In this document: piece after piece, positions 1 through 8,503 of the stretch
How the letters are laid out: the number at the start of each line of letters is the position of its first letter
Position numbering within the stretch: the first letter of the stretch is position 1
Assembly: GCA_946497905.1 (NCBI GenBank)
Contig: CAMMMI010000013.1
Coordinates: forward strand, 1 to 26,566
Length of the DNA stretch: 26,566 bases
Direction: 5' to 3'
Source of the DNA: an uncultured Clostridium sp.
GTDB taxonomy: Bacteria; Bacillota; Clostridia; TANB77; CAG-508
The notes under the pieces: model-generated
The model's input: only the letters and a program-made list of their open reading frames with translations
Databases searched by the model: none
What the model was told of the DNA's origin: nothing
Translations under genes and position numbers: made by a program

Positions 1-1040
1 TAAAAGATACAAAACCATCATGGACATTAAGCGAAGATAAATTAAGTTATACAAAAACATTTGGGGCAAGTGAAGATTATACAACAGATGTAGAAGATAT
101 ATATGGAAATGTAACAACAGTAAGAATTACAATATCTTTAACAAACAATTCTAATTTTTCTAATTTAGATGAATCAAAATATCCAGGTTATAAAACACTT
201 TTGCAACAATTACAAAATCAACATCCAAATTGGACAATAAAATTAGTTTATACAGGATTAGATTGGAATAATGCTTTAGATATTGAAAGTGGATATGCAG
301 GTAATGAAGAAAATAAAGAACCTTATAGTTTAACTCAAGCAACTGGTGCTTGGAGAGATTCTTCAGATCAAAATACATATCAAGGTGGATGGTATAAAGC
401 ATCAAGAGAAGCAATAGCATATATGATGGATCCTCGCAATAGTTTAGACCAATATTATGTCTTTCAATTTCAAAATATGGCTAGATCATCAATTGATACT
501 GTAGGAAATGTATCAACTATGACAAATGGAACATTTTTACAAAACTATGTTAATGATATAGTAAATGCATCTATGGATCATAATGTTAGTGCTTTTCATT
601 TAGCATCAAGGATGTTATTAGAACAAGGGACATCAGGATGGAGTATTAATGGATATCAATATAATGGAAGAACTGTATATAATTATGCAAATATTGGTGC
701 GACAGGAGGAAGTGCAGAAGAAATAATACAAAATGGTGCAGCATATGCATATAATCATCATTGGTTTACACCACAATTTTGTATAGATGGAACAGCAGAA
801 TGGATTTATAATAATTATTTAAATAAAGGACAAAATACAAAATATTTTGAAAAGTTTAATGTGATAAAACAACCATTTGGTTCAAATCAATATATGCAAA
901 ATATTAGAGCTGCAAATGATGAGGGATATAATACAGCAAAAAGTCTGGAAAAAGGAGGATTATTAAAGTATCCTTATGAATTTTTAATACCAGTTTATGA
1001 AAATATGCCATCAACTCCTTGTGCAAGACCTAATACATAA
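1..1040 (+). CDS. Secreted beta-N-acetylglucosaminidase, 3' part (5' end outside window)
   Basis: The frame is open from base 3 to the TAA at 1038-1040, about 345 codons, so the gene starts upstream of the window. The first ~50 codons look like the end of a bacterial Ig-like repeat (a WTLSEDKLSYTKTFGA stretch, then a DIYGNVTTVRI strand). A linker with YPGYKTLLQQLQ and TGLDWNNALDIE follows, typical of clostridial wall hydrolases of the LytB/glucosaminidase type. The hydrolase core lies around bases 560-850, with LASRMLLEQGTSG holding a candidate catalytic Glu and a later YNYANIGATG. The family cleaves GlcNAc-MurNAc bonds in peptidoglycan during wall turnover or cell separation. A TTG at 201 can be misread as a start, but coding continues well before it. 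A terminator follows, so the gene is not co-transcribed with rfbD. Confidence 0.8.
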   Translation, partial: KDTKPSWTLSEDKLSYTKTFGASEDYTTDVEDIYGNVTTVRITISLTNNSNFSNLDESKYPGYKTLLQQLQNQHPNWTIKLVYTGLDWNNALDIESGYAGNEENKEPYSLTQATGAWRDSSDQNTYQGGWYKASREAIAYMMDPRNSLDQYYVFQFQNMARSSIDTVGNVSTMTNGTFLQNYVNDIVNASMDHNVSAFHLASRMLLEQGTSGWSINGYQYNGRTVYNYANIGATGGSAEEIIQNGAAYAYNHHWFTPQFCIDGTAEWIYNNYLNKGQNTKYFEKFNVIKQPFGSNQYMQNIRAANDEGYNTAKSLEKGGLLKYPYEFLIPVYENMPSTPCARPNT

Positions 1041-1087
1041 AAAAGTGATTTTATATTTGAATAAACTAAATGAAAAAGCCAAAAAAG

Positions 1088-1114
1088 AGTACAAGAACCC
1101 CTTGTACTTTTTTT
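1088..1114 (+). terminator. Rho-independent terminator after the glucosaminidase gene
   Basis: AGTACAAG (1088-1095) pairs perfectly with CTTGTACT (1101-1108) around a 5-nt loop and runs into T residues to 1114. The A-run before the stem pairs with the T-run, so it could also work on the opposite strand. Confidence 0.85.
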
Positions 1115-1130
1115 ATTTAAATGATATTAT
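1102..1130 (+). promoter_or_regulatory. Candidate promoter of the rml operon
   Basis: TTGTAC (1102-1107) is 17 bp from TATTAT (1125-1130), about 50 bp before rfbD. The -35 matches 4 of 6 consensus bases and lies inside the terminator stem. This is the best sigma-70-like candidate before rfbD, not a strong one. Confidence 0.4.
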
Positions 1131-1185
1131 ATAAGCGTATTTTAATGAAGGAAAAATGATAAAAAATTAGGAGGTAAATGAAATA

Positions 1186-2049
1186 ATGAAAATATTAATC
1201 ACAGGAGCAAATGGAATGCTTGCAAAATCAGTAAAAAAAAGGCTAGAAAAAGAAAATGAACTAATATGCACAGATGTAGACGATTTAGACATAACAGATG
1301 AAAAAGCAGTAATGGAATTTATAACAAATATAAAACCAGAATATATTATAAACTGTGCAGCATATACAGCAGTAGATAAAGCAGAAACAGCAGGAGAAAT
1401 AGTAGAAAAAATAAATGCTAATGGACCAAAAAACTTAGCAAAAGCAGCAAAAGAAAATAATAGTGTATTAGTACATATAAGCACAGACTATGTATTTGGA
1501 GGAGATTTAGATATTTCAAAAGAATACAAAGAAGATGACCCTAAGCAACCTGTTACATCATATGGAATAACAAAATTACATGGAGAAGAAAATATCAAAC
1601 AAAACACAGATAAATATTATATATTTAGAACAGCATGGCTATATGGAGACGGAAACAATTTTGTAAGAACAATGTTAAAACTAGGAGAAGCAAAAGACGA
1701 GATAAGCGTAGTAAATGACCAACATGGTTCACCTACATATGCAGAAGATTTAGCAAACTTTATAGGGCAAGCTATAGAGAAAAAAATACCTTATGGAATA
1801 TATCATGCAACAAATGAAGGATTTACAACATGGTATGACTTTACAAAAGCAATATTTGAATATGCAGGAATTATTTGCCAAGTAAATCCAGTATCAACAG
1901 AAAAATATATAGAAATGATGAAAATCACACAAGCTAAAAGACCTAAAAATTCTCAAATGTCAAAAGATAAATTAAAAGAACAAGGAATAGAAGTCCCAGA
2001 ATGGGAAGATGGATTAAAAAGATATTTAAAAGAAGAAGGAAAACTATAA
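1186..2049 (+). CDS. rfbD: dTDP-4-dehydrorhamnose reductase
   Basis: This enzyme makes the last step of dTDP-L-rhamnose synthesis, NAD(P)H reduction of dTDP-4-dehydro-L-rhamnose in the cytoplasm. The 287-residue product is of normal family length. It is an extended short-chain dehydrogenase: the Rossmann glycine motif TGANGML is at residues 6-12, INCAAYTAVDKAE at 55-67, HISTDYVFGG at 97-106, and the catalytic Tyr126/Lys130 pair in SYGITK. The start is supported by AGGAGGT about ten bases before ATG 1186. It is the first gene of a rml group in the order rfbD-rfbA-rfbC-HD gene-rfbB. Together these supply activated rhamnose for a surface polysaccharide. Confidence 0.95.
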   Translation: MKILITGANGMLAKSVKKRLEKENELICTDVDDLDITDEKAVMEFITNIKPEYIINCAAYTAVDKAETAGEIVEKINANGPKNLAKAAKENNSVLVHISTDYVFGGDLDISKEYKEDDPKQPVTSYGITKLHGEENIKQNTDKYYIFRTAWLYGDGNNFVRTMLKLGEAKDEISVVNDQHGSPTYAEDLANFIGQAIEKKIPYGIYHATNEGFTTWYDFTKAIFEYAGIICQVNPVSTEKYIEMMKITQAKRPKNSQMSKDKLKEQGIEVPEWEDGLKRYLKEEGKL

Positions 2050-2106
2050 GTTAAAAAATTTAAATTTTCTAACTTAAAAAAATTTAATAAAGAGAGGATG
2101 AAAAAA

Positions 2107-2997
2107 ATGAAAAATAGAAAAGGAATAGTGTTAGCAGGAGGTAGTGGAACAAGATTATATCCATTAACACTTGCAATATCAAAGCAAATAATGCCAGTAT
2201 ATGACAAACCAATGATATATTACCCATTGTCTGTATTAATGCAAGCAGGAATAAAAGAAGTGTTAATAATATCAACACCAAGAGATATAGTAACATTTAA
2301 AGAATTATTAGGTGATGGAAAACAATGGGGAATGAGTTTTGAATATAAAATTCAAGAAAAACCTAATGGACTAGCAGAAGCTTTTATAATAGGAGAAGAA
2401 TTTATAGGACAAGATAATGTTGCAATGATCTTAGGAGACAATATGTTTTATGGAGAGCATTTTGCAGAAAAAGTAATAGCAGCAAATAACAGAGAAAATG
2501 AAGCAACAATTTTTGGATATTATGTAAAAGACCCAAGAGCATATGGAGTGGTAGAAATAGACAAAGAAGGAAAAGCAATATCAATAGAAGAAAAACCAGA
2601 AAATCCAAAATCAAATTATGCAGTTCCAGGATTATATTTTTATACAAATGAAGTTATAGAAATAGCAAAAAATGTTAAACCATCAGCAAGAGGAGAATTA
2701 GAAATAACATCAGTAAATGATGAATATATGAAACTAGGAAAATTAAAAGTTGAAAAATTAGGAAGAGGAATGACATGGTTTGATACAGGAACACATGATG
2801 CACTATTAGAAACAGCAAGTTTTGTACAAACAATAGAAAAAAGACAAGGATTGCAAGTATGTTGCCCAGAAGAACTTGCATATAAAAATGGTTGGATAAA
2901 TGCAGAACAATTATTAGAGCTAGCACAAAAATACATGAAAACAGATTATGGAAAATATTTAAAAGACTTAGCAGAAAACAAATTTGGAGAAGAATAA
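2107..2997 (+). CDS. rfbA: Glucose-1-phosphate thymidylyltransferase
   Basis: This enzyme couples glucose-1-phosphate and dTTP to dTDP-glucose, the first step of dTDP-rhamnose synthesis. The 296-residue product has the nucleotidyltransferase signature LAGGSGTRLYPLT near the N-terminus, then MPVYDKPMIYYPLS, GDNMFYG, and EEKPENPKSNYAVPGLYFY, as in RmlA. The in-frame ATG at 2098 abuts the AGAGAGG ribosome site (2091-2097), too close for initiation. ATG 2107 has a nine-base spacer and gives the usual short N-terminus, so I chose it. Only 57 bp separate it from rfbD, with no terminator between, so co-transcription is likely. RmlA is classically feedback-inhibited by dTDP-rhamnose (family knowledge). 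Confidence 0.94.
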   Translation: MKNRKGIVLAGGSGTRLYPLTLAISKQIMPVYDKPMIYYPLSVLMQAGIKEVLIISTPRDIVTFKELLGDGKQWGMSFEYKIQEKPNGLAEAFIIGEEFIGQDNVAMILGDNMFYGEHFAEKVIAANNRENEATIFGYYVKDPRAYGVVEIDKEGKAISIEEKPENPKSNYAVPGLYFYTNEVIEIAKNVKPSARGELEITSVNDEYMKLGKLKVEKLGRGMTWFDTGTHDALLETASFVQTIEKRQGLQVCCPEELAYKNGWINAEQLLELAQKYMKTDYGKYLKDLAENKFGEE

Positions 2998-3026
2998 AAA
3001 CTAAAAAGAAAGGAAGAAGGCCAAAA

Positions 3027-3617
3027 ATGGGAAAATTCAAAAAAATAGAAACAAGTATTGAAGGAGTATATGTAATAGAACCAACAGTATTTGGAGATAA
3101 CAGAGGATACTTCATGGAAACATATGCACAAAAAGAATTTGAAGAAATAGGACTAGACTACAACTTTGTACAAGACAATCAATCAAAATCAAAAAAAGGA
3201 GTATTAAGAGGTTTACACTTTCAAAAAGAAAATACACAAGCAAAACTAGTAAGATGTATAAAAGGAGAAGTATTTGACGTTGCAGTAGACTTAAGACCAG
3301 GAAGTAAGACATATGGAAAATGGGAAGGAGTAATACTAACAGAAGAAAATAAAAAAATGTTCATGATACCAAGAGGATTTGCACATGGATTTTTAGTATT
3401 ATCAGACGAAGCAGAATTCACCTACAAATGTGATGACATATATAATCATGAAGCAGAAGGTGGACTAAAATGGGACGATCCAGAAGTAGGAATAAAGTGG
3501 CCAATGGAAGGACTAAAACCAGAAGAAATACTAACATCAGAAAAAGACGGAAAATGGCCATCATTAGCAGAATTAAAAAACACAAACCTATTTACCAATT
3601 TGGGGATGCGTCCGTAA
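3027..3617 (+). CDS. rfbC: dTDP-4-dehydrorhamnose 3,5-epimerase
   Basis: RmlC is a cupin epimerase that inverts C3 and C5 of dTDP-4-dehydro-6-deoxyglucose. The 196-residue product shows RGLHFQ at 61-66 with catalytic His64, the IPRGFAHGF strand at 114-122, and AEFTYKCDDIY with the conserved Tyr at 133. The frame is open upstream to 2892, but that part overlaps rfbA and is not RmlC-like. ATG 3027 after AGGAAGAAGG gives the canonical start. The last codons (…FTNLGMRP) run into a patch at 3596-3618 that resembles the GGGGACGCGTCC core of the foldback repeat near 11 kb. The C-terminal tail may therefore be repeat-derived. Confidence 0.93.
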   Translation: MGKFKKIETSIEGVYVIEPTVFGDNRGYFMETYAQKEFEEIGLDYNFVQDNQSKSKKGVLRGLHFQKENTQAKLVRCIKGEVFDVAVDLRPGSKTYGKWEGVILTEENKKMFMIPRGFAHGFLVLSDEAEFTYKCDDIYNHEAEGGLKWDDPEVGIKWPMEGLKPEEILTSEKDGKWPSLAELKNTNLFTNLGMRP

Positions 3618-3630
3618 AAGAGGAGGAAAA

Positions 3631-4422
3631 ATGATAGACATAATAAAAGCAAAAGAATTTTTTAAGCAGTATGTATCAAATTATGATGTCAAAAATGGAA
3701 GAATAAACTTAAAAATTATACATACATATCATGTAGCTGAAAACTCAAAAATAATAGCAAAAAATATAGGATTAAATCAAGAAGAACAAAATTTAGCTGA
3801 ATTAATAGGTTTATTACATGATATAGGCAGATTTGAACAAGTTAGATTATATAATAGTTTTAATGATAGAGAAACAGTTGATCATGCAAGTAAAGGATTA
3901 GAAGTTTTGTATGCAGATAAGCTTATCAGAAAATATATAGAGGATGATAAATATGATTCTATAATATATAAATCTATACAAAATCATAATAAATTACGTA
4001 TTGAAAAAGGTTTAACTAATAAAGAGCTATTATATACCCAAATTATAAGAGATGCTGATAATATAGATATATTTAGAGGGCTATTAGAACAGAAAATTGA
4101 AGATTTTGGAAAATTCGGAACTAAAGATATTTCAAAAGAAATATTAACACCATATTTTTATGAAAGTTTTAAAGAAGAAAGATTATTAGAGTATGATAAA
4201 GCTAAAAATGATATGGATATAATCGTAGCAATAATTGCTCATATATATACGTTAAATTTTAGTGAAAGTTTAAAGTTAATAAAAGACAATGATTATATTA
4301 ATAAACTAGTAAAAAGACTAAACTGTCAAGACAAATACACTAAAGAAAAATTAAATGAAATAGCTATAATATCAATGGAATACATAAATAAAAAATTAAA
4401 AGAAATGAAGGTTATAAAATAA
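3631..4422 (+). CDS. HD-domain phosphohydrolase
   Basis: The 263-residue product carries the metal-binding pattern of the HD superfamily: a His in HTYHVAEN (31-38), the HD pair in GLLHDIGRFEQ (His63-Asp64), VDHASKG, QNHNK, and a distal Asp in RDADNIDIF. Such proteins hydrolyse phosphate esters of nucleotides or related compounds, and the substrate cannot be told from sequence. AGGAGG lies five bases before the ATG and only 13 bp separate it from rfbC, so it is in the rml transcription unit between rfbC and rfbB. It is not a known rhamnose enzyme. Its base use is plainer than that of the rml genes around it, which would fit a later insertion into the operon. Confidence 0.8.
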   Translation: MIDIIKAKEFFKQYVSNYDVKNGRINLKIIHTYHVAENSKIIAKNIGLNQEEQNLAELIGLLHDIGRFEQVRLYNSFNDRETVDHASKGLEVLYADKLIRKYIEDDKYDSIIYKSIQNHNKLRIEKGLTNKELLYTQIIRDADNIDIFRGLLEQKIEDFGKFGTKDISKEILTPYFYESFKEERLLEYDKAKNDMDIIVAIIAHIYTLNFSESLKLIKDNDYINKLVKRLNCQDKYTKEKLNEIAIISMEYINKKLKEMKVIK

Positions 4423-4463
4423 TTTAATAATCAAGAAAACATTAAGGGAGGAAAGATATAAAA

Positions 4464-5432
4464 ATGAGTAAAAATGTATTAGTAACAGGAGCAGCAGGGT
4501 TTATAGGAGCAAACTTTGCAGAATATTTTGTAAACAAACATCCAGATTATAATGTAATAGTAGTAGACAAATTAACATATGCAGGAAATTTAGCAAATCT
4601 AAAGAAAGTGCAAGATAAAATAACATTTATCCAAGCAGATATATGTGATTTTGAAAAAATGAAAGACATTTTTGATAAATACAATATAAATGGTGTAATT
4701 CATTTTGCAGCAGAATCACATGTAGATAATAGCATAAAAGATCCATTTGTATTCACACAAACAAATGTAATAGGAACACATACACTATTAGAAACAGCAA
4801 AACAAAAATGGGGTGAAGGAAGTGATAACAAATTTGTACATATATCAACAGACGAGGTATATGGTTCACTAGGAGAAGAAGGATATTTTACAGAAACATC
4901 ACCAATCAAGCCAAGTAGCCCATATTCATCATCAAAAGCAAGTTCCGATTTAATAGCATTAGCATATAAAGAAACATATAAAATGAATGTTAATGTGACA
5001 AATTGTTCAAATAACTATGGACCATATCAACATAATGAAAAACTAATTCCACATATGATTAAATTAGCATTAAAAGACGAAAAATTACCAGTATATGGAA
5101 CAGGAAAAAATATTAGAGACTGGTTATATGTAGAAGATCACTGTGAAGCTATAGATTTAGTATTTCATAATGGTAAATCAGGGGAAAGGTATAACATAGG
5201 TGGACACAATGAAAGAAGAAATATACAAATTGTAAAATTAATCTTACAAAGATTAGGAAAATCAGAAGATTTAATAGAATATGTAGAAGACAGAAAAGGG
5301 CATGATTATAGATATGCAATTGATCCAACAAAAATAAAAAATGAATTAGGCTGGGAACCTAAAACGACTTTTGAAGAAGGAATTGTAAAAACAATTGACT
5401 GGTATTTAGCAAATCCAGAATGGTTGAATTAA
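4464..5432 (+). CDS. rfbB: dTDP-glucose 4,6-dehydratase
   Basis: RmlB converts dTDP-glucose to dTDP-4-dehydro-6-deoxyglucose using tightly bound NAD+. The 322-residue protein has TGAAGFIGANF at 8-18 for NAD binding, HFAAESHVDNS at 80-90, the catalytic Asp130-Glu131 pair in HISTDEVYGS, and the Tyr154/Lys158 dyad in PYSSSKASSD. GGGAGG about 14 bases upstream supports ATG 4464. It closes the rml group, so all four rhamnose enzymes are present here. A strong hairpin at 5526-5597 ends the unit. Confidence 0.95.
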   Translation: MSKNVLVTGAAGFIGANFAEYFVNKHPDYNVIVVDKLTYAGNLANLKKVQDKITFIQADICDFEKMKDIFDKYNINGVIHFAAESHVDNSIKDPFVFTQTNVIGTHTLLETAKQKWGEGSDNKFVHISTDEVYGSLGEEGYFTETSPIKPSSPYSSSKASSDLIALAYKETYKMNVNVTNCSNNYGPYQHNEKLIPHMIKLALKDEKLPVYGTGKNIRDWLYVEDHCEAIDLVFHNGKSGERYNIGGHNERRNIQIVKLILQRLGKSEDLIEYVEDRKGHDYRYAIDPTKIKNELGWEPKTTFEEGIVKTIDWYLANPEWLN

Positions 5433-5525
5433 AACAATTAAATAAAAATTATAAAATGATATATATAACTATAAAATAGATAGATGATATCTTTTTTCAA
5501 AATAACTAATTATTACAAAAAACAG

Positions 5526-5597
5526 AAATAGTAATACAAAATTTTAATTATAATATATTCTATAATAGATAAAAATTTGTATTACTATTTTTATTTT
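5526..5597. terminator. Bidirectional terminator between rfbB and the GtrA gene
   Basis: A 15-bp perfect stem pairs 5526-5540 with 5576-5590, extended by A/T pairs and followed by a T-rich run to 5597. On the opposite strand the stem is followed by a weaker T-rich tract. It sits between two convergent genes and is the main content of the 190-bp gap. Confidence 0.75.
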
Positions 5598-5622
5598 TAA
5601 GTTAATGTAAGTTGTTTCAAAA

Positions 5623-6102
5623 TTAATTATTTTTTTTCTTAAATATAATAAGCTTACTAAAAACATAATTTAGGATAATAACCATAATTTGAGTAACAAT
5701 TTTAGCAATTATATCATTTATACCTAAAACATTAATCATTAGAGCAAAAGTTCCAACATCACATAGAATACCAGAAAGTACTCTACAAGAAAAGAAAGAA
5801 AATATTTCCTTTAAAAAGTCTTTTTTACTATTGGTTTTACTCTCAAATACAAATAATTTATTAGTTATATAAGCAAATAAAACAGCGCAAAACCAGGATA
5901 GACCACTACTAACAACTTCATCGATACCTATAATTCTAGCAAAAATAAAATATGAGATAAAATTAACAATTGTAGATAACCCTCCAAATATTAGATAGCT
6001 TATAACTTCTTTATACTCAAAATATAATCCTTTTATTACTTTAAAATTAAGATTTTTTAACTTAACTTCACTTAACTTAATTTTTTCAACATTATTCTTC
6101 AT
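5623..6102 (-). CDS. GtrA-like four-helix membrane protein
   Basis: The 159-residue product has four hydrophobic segments spaced as in the GtrA/DPMS family (YLIFGGLSTIVNFISYFIFA, then GLSWFCAVLFAYITNKLFVF, and two more), with the family-typical NKLFVF after helix 2. GtrA proteins are thought to help move undecaprenyl-linked sugars across the membrane, which suits a neighbour of rhamnose genes. The frame opens at 6156, but that ATG overlaps the -35 of a clear promoter (6161-6134) and would lie upstream of the transcript start. ATG 6102 lies inside the transcript, with GAGG 12 bases before it, so I placed the start there. It is transcribed alone, convergent with rfbB. Confidence 0.82.
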   Translation of the reverse strand: MKNNVEKIKLSEVKLKNLNFKVIKGLYFEYKEVISYLIFGGLSTIVNFISYFIFARIIGIDEVVSSGLSWFCAVLFAYITNKLFVFESKTNSKKDFLKEIFSFFSCRVLSGILCDVGTFALMINVLGINDIIAKIVTQIMVIILNYVFSKLIIFKKKNN

Positions 6103-6133
6103 TATAAAATCAATCCTCTTATTTATTTTTTTT

Positions 6134-6161
6134 ATTATATCATAATATATATTCATGTCAA
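6134..6161 (-). promoter_or_regulatory. Promoter of the GtrA-like gene
   Basis: On the minus strand, consensus TTGACA (6161-6156) is 16 bp from TATAAT (6139-6134). The predicted transcript starts near 6127, which excludes the longer reading of the GtrA gene. Confidence 0.8.
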
Positions 6162-6194
6162 ATAAGACATAAATGTTAAATTTTATTAAATAGG

Positions 6195-6223
6195 TTGAAA
6201 AAATACCAACAATGATATATAAT
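6195..6223 (+). promoter_or_regulatory. Promoter of guaB
   Basis: TTGAAA (6195-6200) is 17 bp from a perfect TATAAT (6218-6223). The transcript would start near 6230, leaving a leader of about 27 nt, too short for a purine riboswitch. It also rules out ATG 6212 as the guaB start. Confidence 0.8.
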
Positions 6224-6256
6224 ATAAGTCAAAATAATAAAAAAGGAGCTGAAAAC

Positions 6257-7762
6257 ATGGCAAAAATATTAGAAGATATTTCAAGAACATTTAACGAATT
6301 CTTACTATTACCAAATTTAACAGATGAAAGATGCATACCAGACAAGGTATCATTAAAAACACCATTAGTAAAATTCAAAAAAGGAGAAGAAGCAAAATAT
6401 TATGCAAATGTACCAATGGTATCAGCAATAATGCAATCAGTATCAGGAGAAGAAATGGGAATTGCATTAGCACGTGAAGGAGGAGTGGCATTTATATATG
6501 GATCACAATCTATAGAATCACAAGCTAAAATGGTCAAAAACGTAAAAAAACATAAAGCAGGTTTTATAATAAGTGATTCAAATGTAAAATCAGATACACC
6601 ACTAAAAGATGTACTCGAATTAGTAAAACAAACAGGGCATTCAACAGTTATGATAACAGATGATGGAACAGCTACAGGAGAATTTTTAGGATTAGTTACA
6701 GATAAAGATTATAGACTTTCAAGAGATGATATGGATGCACCAATAAAGAATTTCATGACACCTAGAGAAAAAACAGTATGTGCCAATGAAGGTATTAGTT
6801 TATCAGAAGCAAATGATATAATATGGGAAAACAAAATAGCATGTTTACCAATATTAACTAAAGAAGGAAAATTAAAATATTTAGTATTTAGAAAAGATTA
6901 TGAGGAAAGAAAAAATAATCCTAATTCTTTATTAGATGAAAATAAGAGATACATAGTAGGAGCAGGAATTAATACAAGAGACTATGAAGAAAGAATACCA
7001 GCTTTAGTAGAAGCAGGAGTAGATATGATATGTATGGACTCATCAGATGGGTATTCTGTATGGCAAAAGAATACAATAGATTATGTAAGAGCTAAATATG
7101 GAGATAGTGTAAAAATAGGAGCAGGAAATGTTGTAGATAAAGAAGGATTTAGATATTTAGCAGAAGCAGGAGCTGACTTCATAAAAGTAGGAGTTGGAGG
7201 AGGATCTATTTGTATAACTCGTGAAACTAAAGGAATTGGAAGAGGACAGGCTTCAGCATTAATTGATGTAGTACAAGCAAGAGATGAATATTTTAAAGAA
7301 ACAGGAATATATATTCCAATATGTTCAGATGGTGGAATAGTACATGACCATCATATAACAATAGCACTAGCTTTAGGAGCAGATTTTGTAATGATGGGAA
7401 GATATTTTGCAAGATTTGATGAAAGCCCTACAAGAGTAGTAAAAAAGGGAAATGGATATGTAAAAGAGTATTGGGGAGAAGGATCAAATAGAGCAAGAAA
7501 CTGGCAAAGATATGATATGGGAGGAGATAAAAAGCTTTCTTTTGAAGAAGGTGTTGACTCATATATTCCATATGCAGGAAGTTTAAAAGAAAATTTGGCA
7601 ATAACTGTTGCAAAAATAAAATCAACTATGTGTAACTGTGGTAGTGTAACAATACCAGAATTTCATGAAAAAGCAAGACTAACTCTAGTTTCAGATGTTA
7701 GTATTTCAGAAGGAAGTGCACATGATGTAATATTAAAAGAAATAGATAATCAATATAAATAA
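6257..7762 (+). CDS. guaB: Inosine-5'-monophosphate dehydrogenase
   Basis: IMPDH oxidises IMP to XMP with NAD+, the committed step to GMP. The 501-residue product has the (beta/alpha)8 barrel split by a CBS pair at about 105-225 (ends of the pair: DSNVKSDTPLKDVLEL and CLPILTKEGKLKYLVFRK). The active-site loop is GVGGGSICITRE with catalytic Cys319, followed by CSDGGIVHDHH, GADFVMMGRYFARF, and a flap with EYWGEGSNRARNWQRY. The loop differs slightly from the common GIGPGSICTTR form. AAAAGGAGCTG precedes ATG 6257 at good spacing, and the apparent ATG at 6212 lies in the promoter. The gene probably shares a transcript with the unknown gene 15 bp downstream. Confidence 0.93.
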   Translation: MAKILEDISRTFNEFLLLPNLTDERCIPDKVSLKTPLVKFKKGEEAKYYANVPMVSAIMQSVSGEEMGIALAREGGVAFIYGSQSIESQAKMVKNVKKHKAGFIISDSNVKSDTPLKDVLELVKQTGHSTVMITDDGTATGEFLGLVTDKDYRLSRDDMDAPIKNFMTPREKTVCANEGISLSEANDIIWENKIACLPILTKEGKLKYLVFRKDYEERKNNPNSLLDENKRYIVGAGINTRDYEERIPALVEAGVDMICMDSSDGYSVWQKNTIDYVRAKYGDSVKIGAGNVVDKEGFRYLAEAGADFIKVGVGGGSICITRETKGIGRGQASALIDVVQARDEYFKETGIYIPICSDGGIVHDHHITIALALGADFVMMGRYFARFDESPTRVVKKGNGYVKEYWGEGSNRARNWQRYDMGGDKKLSFEEGVDSYIPYAGSLKENLAITVAKIKSTMCNCGSVTIPEFHEKARLTLVSDVSISEGSAHDVILKEIDNQYK

Positions 7763-7777
7763 AAAGGAAGTCTACAT

Positions 7778-8407
7778 ATGATTAATGAAGAAGATTACGA
7801 GAGATTTTTTTATCATGGTATAGATAATAAAGAAGAATTAAAAGAAGGAATATTATGTTTTGCAAACCAAGAGGTATATAATAATAATCAAAACTTGGAT
7901 TGGTATAAAACACCAAATTCCTATTTTATAAATGAGTTATTAAAAAGAGCAACTAGCACATATAAACAAGCAGTAAGATTTATAGATTTAAATGATAGAG
8001 AAAATAGTTTAGAATATGATGTAGACGAGAAAAAAATTGATTTGATATTAAGAAGAAAAATAATAGAATTAATACAAAGGAAAACAATGTATGTATCAAA
8101 AGCAGGAGTCTTTTTCTATACAGGACATTTTGAAAAATTAAGTGGAGGAATCGGATTTGAATATGGAAAAGGCTTAACAGGGGAAATAGGATGGACCAAA
8201 AAGATTTATGGCATACTAAAAGAGTTAAACAAATTAGAATCTGATGATAAACTAGAATATTATGATAGATGGTTACAAACAAAAATTGCTAGAGCTAGAG
8301 ATAGAAAAAATGGAGAAGAATTAGAAATGTTAGATGAAGTATATGATACTTTTATCAAGAGAAAAGAAAGGCAAAAACAGGCTCAGGAAAAGAAAATTGA
8401 GCGTTGA
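7778..8407 (+). CDS. Uncharacterised protein downstream of guaB
   Basis: I do not recognise a family. The 209-residue product is charged and mostly helical, without membrane segments, cysteine clusters or a signal peptide. It begins MINEEDYERFFYHGIDNKEE, has a glycine-rich central piece (GVFFYTGHFEKLSGGIGFEYG), and ends in a Lys/Gln/Glu-rich tail (about 185-209) likely to form a helix. AAAAGGAAG precedes ATG 7778, and the gap from guaB is 15 bp, so it is probably translated from the guaB transcript. The base composition and codon choice match the neighbours. Confidence 0.7.
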   Translation: MINEEDYERFFYHGIDNKEELKEGILCFANQEVYNNNQNLDWYKTPNSYFINELLKRATSTYKQAVRFIDLNDRENSLEYDVDEKKIDLILRRKIIELIQRKTMYVSKAGVFFYTGHFEKLSGGIGFEYGKGLTGEIGWTKKIYGILKELNKLESDDKLEYYDRWLQTKIARARDRKNGEELEMLDEVYDTFIKRKERQKQAQEKKIER

Positions 8408-8417
8408 AAAATGCTTC

Positions 8418-8466
8418 GCACAACATCTGTATGCATGCACAAGATTACTTTAAATGTTGTGCATGC
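8418..8466 (+). other. Two competing hairpins in the trpS leader
   Basis: GCACAACAT (8418-8426) pairs with ATGTTGTGC (8454-8462). GCATGCACAA (8433-8442) pairs with TTGTGCATGC (8457-8466). Both use 8457-8462, so only one can form. No T-run follows and no T-box core is visible. The arrangement could be a leader switch or a weak terminator for the upstream gene. Confidence 0.5.
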
Positions 8467-8503
8467 CAATATAATTTAATCTTAGAGAGGAATGAGATTA
8501 CAT

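Noticed and set aside
2892..3026. Longer rfbC reading into rfbA
   Set aside because: The extra 45 residues are not RmlC-like and overlap rfbA in another frame.
6212..6256. Upstream ATG 6212 as the guaB start
   Set aside because: It overlaps the promoter spacer and would be upstream of the transcript start.
8408..8503. T-box riboswitch before trpS
   Set aside because: No T-box core word or specifier stem-loop with a Trp codon is visible, and the gap is too short.
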